Source: Waddliaceae bacterium
Lineage (GTDB): Bacteria; Chlamydiota; Chlamydiia; Chlamydiales; SLOH01
Length of the DNA: 6,189 nucleotides
Direction of reading: 5' to 3'
Assembly: GCA_007132595.1 (NCBI GenBank)
Contig: SLOH01000060.1
Span: 1-6,189, forward strand
Part shown: positions 5,294-6,189 of the stretch, in pieces
How positions within the stretch are numbered: the first letter of the stretch is position 1
How the letters are laid out: every line of letters begins with the position of its first letter
Notes under the pieces: generated by a model
Database searches by the model: none
Told to the model about the DNA's origin: nothing
Seen by the model: only the letters and a program-made list of their open reading frames with translations
Translations under genes and position numbers: made by a program

Positions 5294-6189
5294 TCAAGAA
5301 GAAAAGCGTAATTTTCTGTAGGGAAAAGAAAATAAACCGACAATTGTCGCAAACCACAATGTACAGAGGCGAAAGGCAAGGGTAATTGCAATCGCATCGA
5401 CAAAGGAGACTGCGTGCGTTGTCAACAAATGGGTCATGGTCGCTTCCGTGCCACCGATGCCACCTGGCAAAAATGTCAATGAACCGGCAAGCAGCGAGGC
5501 GCCAAGTGTGAGCAGTATGACAAAGAAACCGGGGCCGCCCGCAATAACATTTGCAACAAAAAAGAGTCCGATGACTTCAAATCCCCAGCTGATAAATCCC
5601 ATGATTAAACTGAAAAGAATTGTTTTGAGAGAAAAACAGACGCGAAAGGTTAAAAACATTTCAAAAATAAAGTCGATCCCCTTTGAAAATTTTTCGGGTA
5701 GATAGCGATCGCAGAGACGTTTAAATTTTTCGAATACCACCCGGCTTTGAATCAAGAGCATCATGAAAATAATTAATGCAAATGCAACAGCTGCTACCGG
5801 CCGCAGCGCGGGAAATTGAATCAAACCAAATGCAGTAATGAGAAGTACGGTCGTCATATCGTAGAGGCGCTCGGAGAGAAAAACGGCCAAACTCTCTTGA
5901 TATTTCACGCCGTGCTGTCGCAGTAGGACGCTGCGGATTCCCTCGCCCGACTTGCCGGGGGTCGCCGTGAGCGCAAATCCTGCCAGATAGATGCGGAAGC
6001 TGGAAAAAAAAGGGACATAATACCCGAGCAGTTTTAAGTAATACTGCCAGCGAAGAAATCGAAAGGTGTAACAGGTAAACGAAAGCGTACAAACAAGTGC
6101 AAATCCGCTGAACCCAAGGGAGCCAAACGCCTGCAATACTCGACCCCATCCGGCCCAGATTCCCGCAACGAGATAAAAAAGGACTGTGA
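5294..6189 (-). CDS. UPF0104 / lysylphosphatidylglycerol synthase TM family membrane protein (5' end missing)
   Basis: The frame is open to the right edge, so the gene starts outside the window and 297 residues are visible. A start at the TTG at 6134-6136 is unlikely, because the 17 residues before it continue a hydrophobic first membrane segment (TVLFYLVAGIWAGW). Roughly seven to eight hydrophobic segments follow. Family marks are RFLRWQYYLK (about 6061-6032), TPGKSGEGIR (5962-5933), ERLYD (around 5869-5855), LPGGIGGTEA (5470-5441) and an R-x-x-x-L-W helix near the C-terminus. This fold also forms the membrane part of MprF and occurs in AglD-like proteins; many stand-alone members sit in polysaccharide or lipid-glycan clusters and are suspected of lipid or lipid-linked sugar handling, but most have no proven reaction. 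There is no C-terminal MprF-type aminoacyl-transferase domain, so it is not a full MprF. The visible length suggests only a short N-terminal piece is missing. The next gene starts 34 bases downstream. Confidence 0.88.
   Translation of the reverse strand, partial: TVLFYLVAGIWAGWGRVLQAFGSLGFSGFALVCTLSFTCYTFRFLRWQYYLKLLGYYVPFFSSFRIYLAGFALTATPGKSGEGIRSVLLRQHGVKYQESLAVFLSERLYDMTTVLLITAFGLIQFPALRPVAAVAFALIIFMMLLIQSRVVFEKFKRLCDRYLPEKFSKGIDFIFEMFLTFRVCFSLKTILFSLIMGFISWGFEVIGLFFVANVIAGGPGFFVILLTLGASLLAGSLTFLPGGIGGTEATMTHLLTTHAVSFVDAIAITLAFRLCTLWFATIVGLFSFPYRKLRFSS

Noticed and set aside
5281..5296. GC-rich partial palindrome in the 34-base gap as an intrinsic terminator
   Set aside because: The stem is only four base pairs with a two-base loop, and the following T run is interrupted, so it is too weak to call.
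6004..6011. A8 run in the + strand (T8 in the membrane protein gene) as a phase-variation tract
   Set aside because: It encodes an ordinary Phe-Phe pair inside a conserved hydrophobic region, is shorter than tracts that usually vary, and is far from the start.
6134..6136. TTG as the start of the membrane protein
   Set aside because: The frame continues open to the edge and the preceding 17 residues are hydrophobic and membrane-like, so the true start is almost certainly outside the window.

Overview
The window is one tightly packed minus-strand gene block, read from right to left. It contains four complete genes and two genes cut by the window edges. I see no RNA genes, insertion sequences, CRISPR arrays or large intergenic regions. 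The largest gap is 34 bases, and three junctions overlap. No promoter or terminator is evident, so this looks like the interior of one long operon.

In transcription order, the block starts with a polytopic membrane protein of the UPF0104 / lysylphosphatidylglycerol-synthase-TM family (5294 to the right edge, 5' end missing). Next comes a WbpA-type UDP-sugar 6-dehydrogenase (3973-5259) and a WbpE-type PLP aminotransferase (2862-3959). These are followed by a 549-residue fusion of a WbpB-type Gfo/Idh/MocA oxidoreductase with a WbpD-type left-handed beta-helix acetyltransferase (1232-2881). A WbpI/WecB-type UDP-GlcNAc-like 2-epimerase follows (162-1235). Last is the N-terminus of a family 4-like glycosyltransferase that starts at TTG and runs off the left edge (1-165).

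Together the four central genes supply all five activities of the Pseudomonas wbpA/B/E/D/I (Bordetella wlb) route. That route runs from UDP-GlcNAc by 6-oxidation to UDP-GlcNAcA, then 3-oxidation, 3-transamination and 3-N-acetylation to UDP-GlcNAc3NAcA, and finally 2-epimerisation to UDP-ManNAc3NAcA (a di-N-acetylated mannuronic acid). The flanking glycosyltransferase and membrane protein fit the use of this sugar in a surface polysaccharide, LPS O-antigen or related glycan, but the final product cannot be read from this window.

The most unusual points are the WbpB-WbpD fusion, which joins the steps on either side of the separately encoded aminotransferase, and an A10 tract directly after the TTG start of the glycosyltransferase. 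The epimerase also has substitutions in a normally conserved C-terminal block.

The organism is most likely a bacterium with a surface polysaccharide, probably Gram-negative. G+C is roughly in the mid-40s percent on the lines I counted in the central genes, and about 34% in the first 165 bases. The taxon cannot be fixed from these data.
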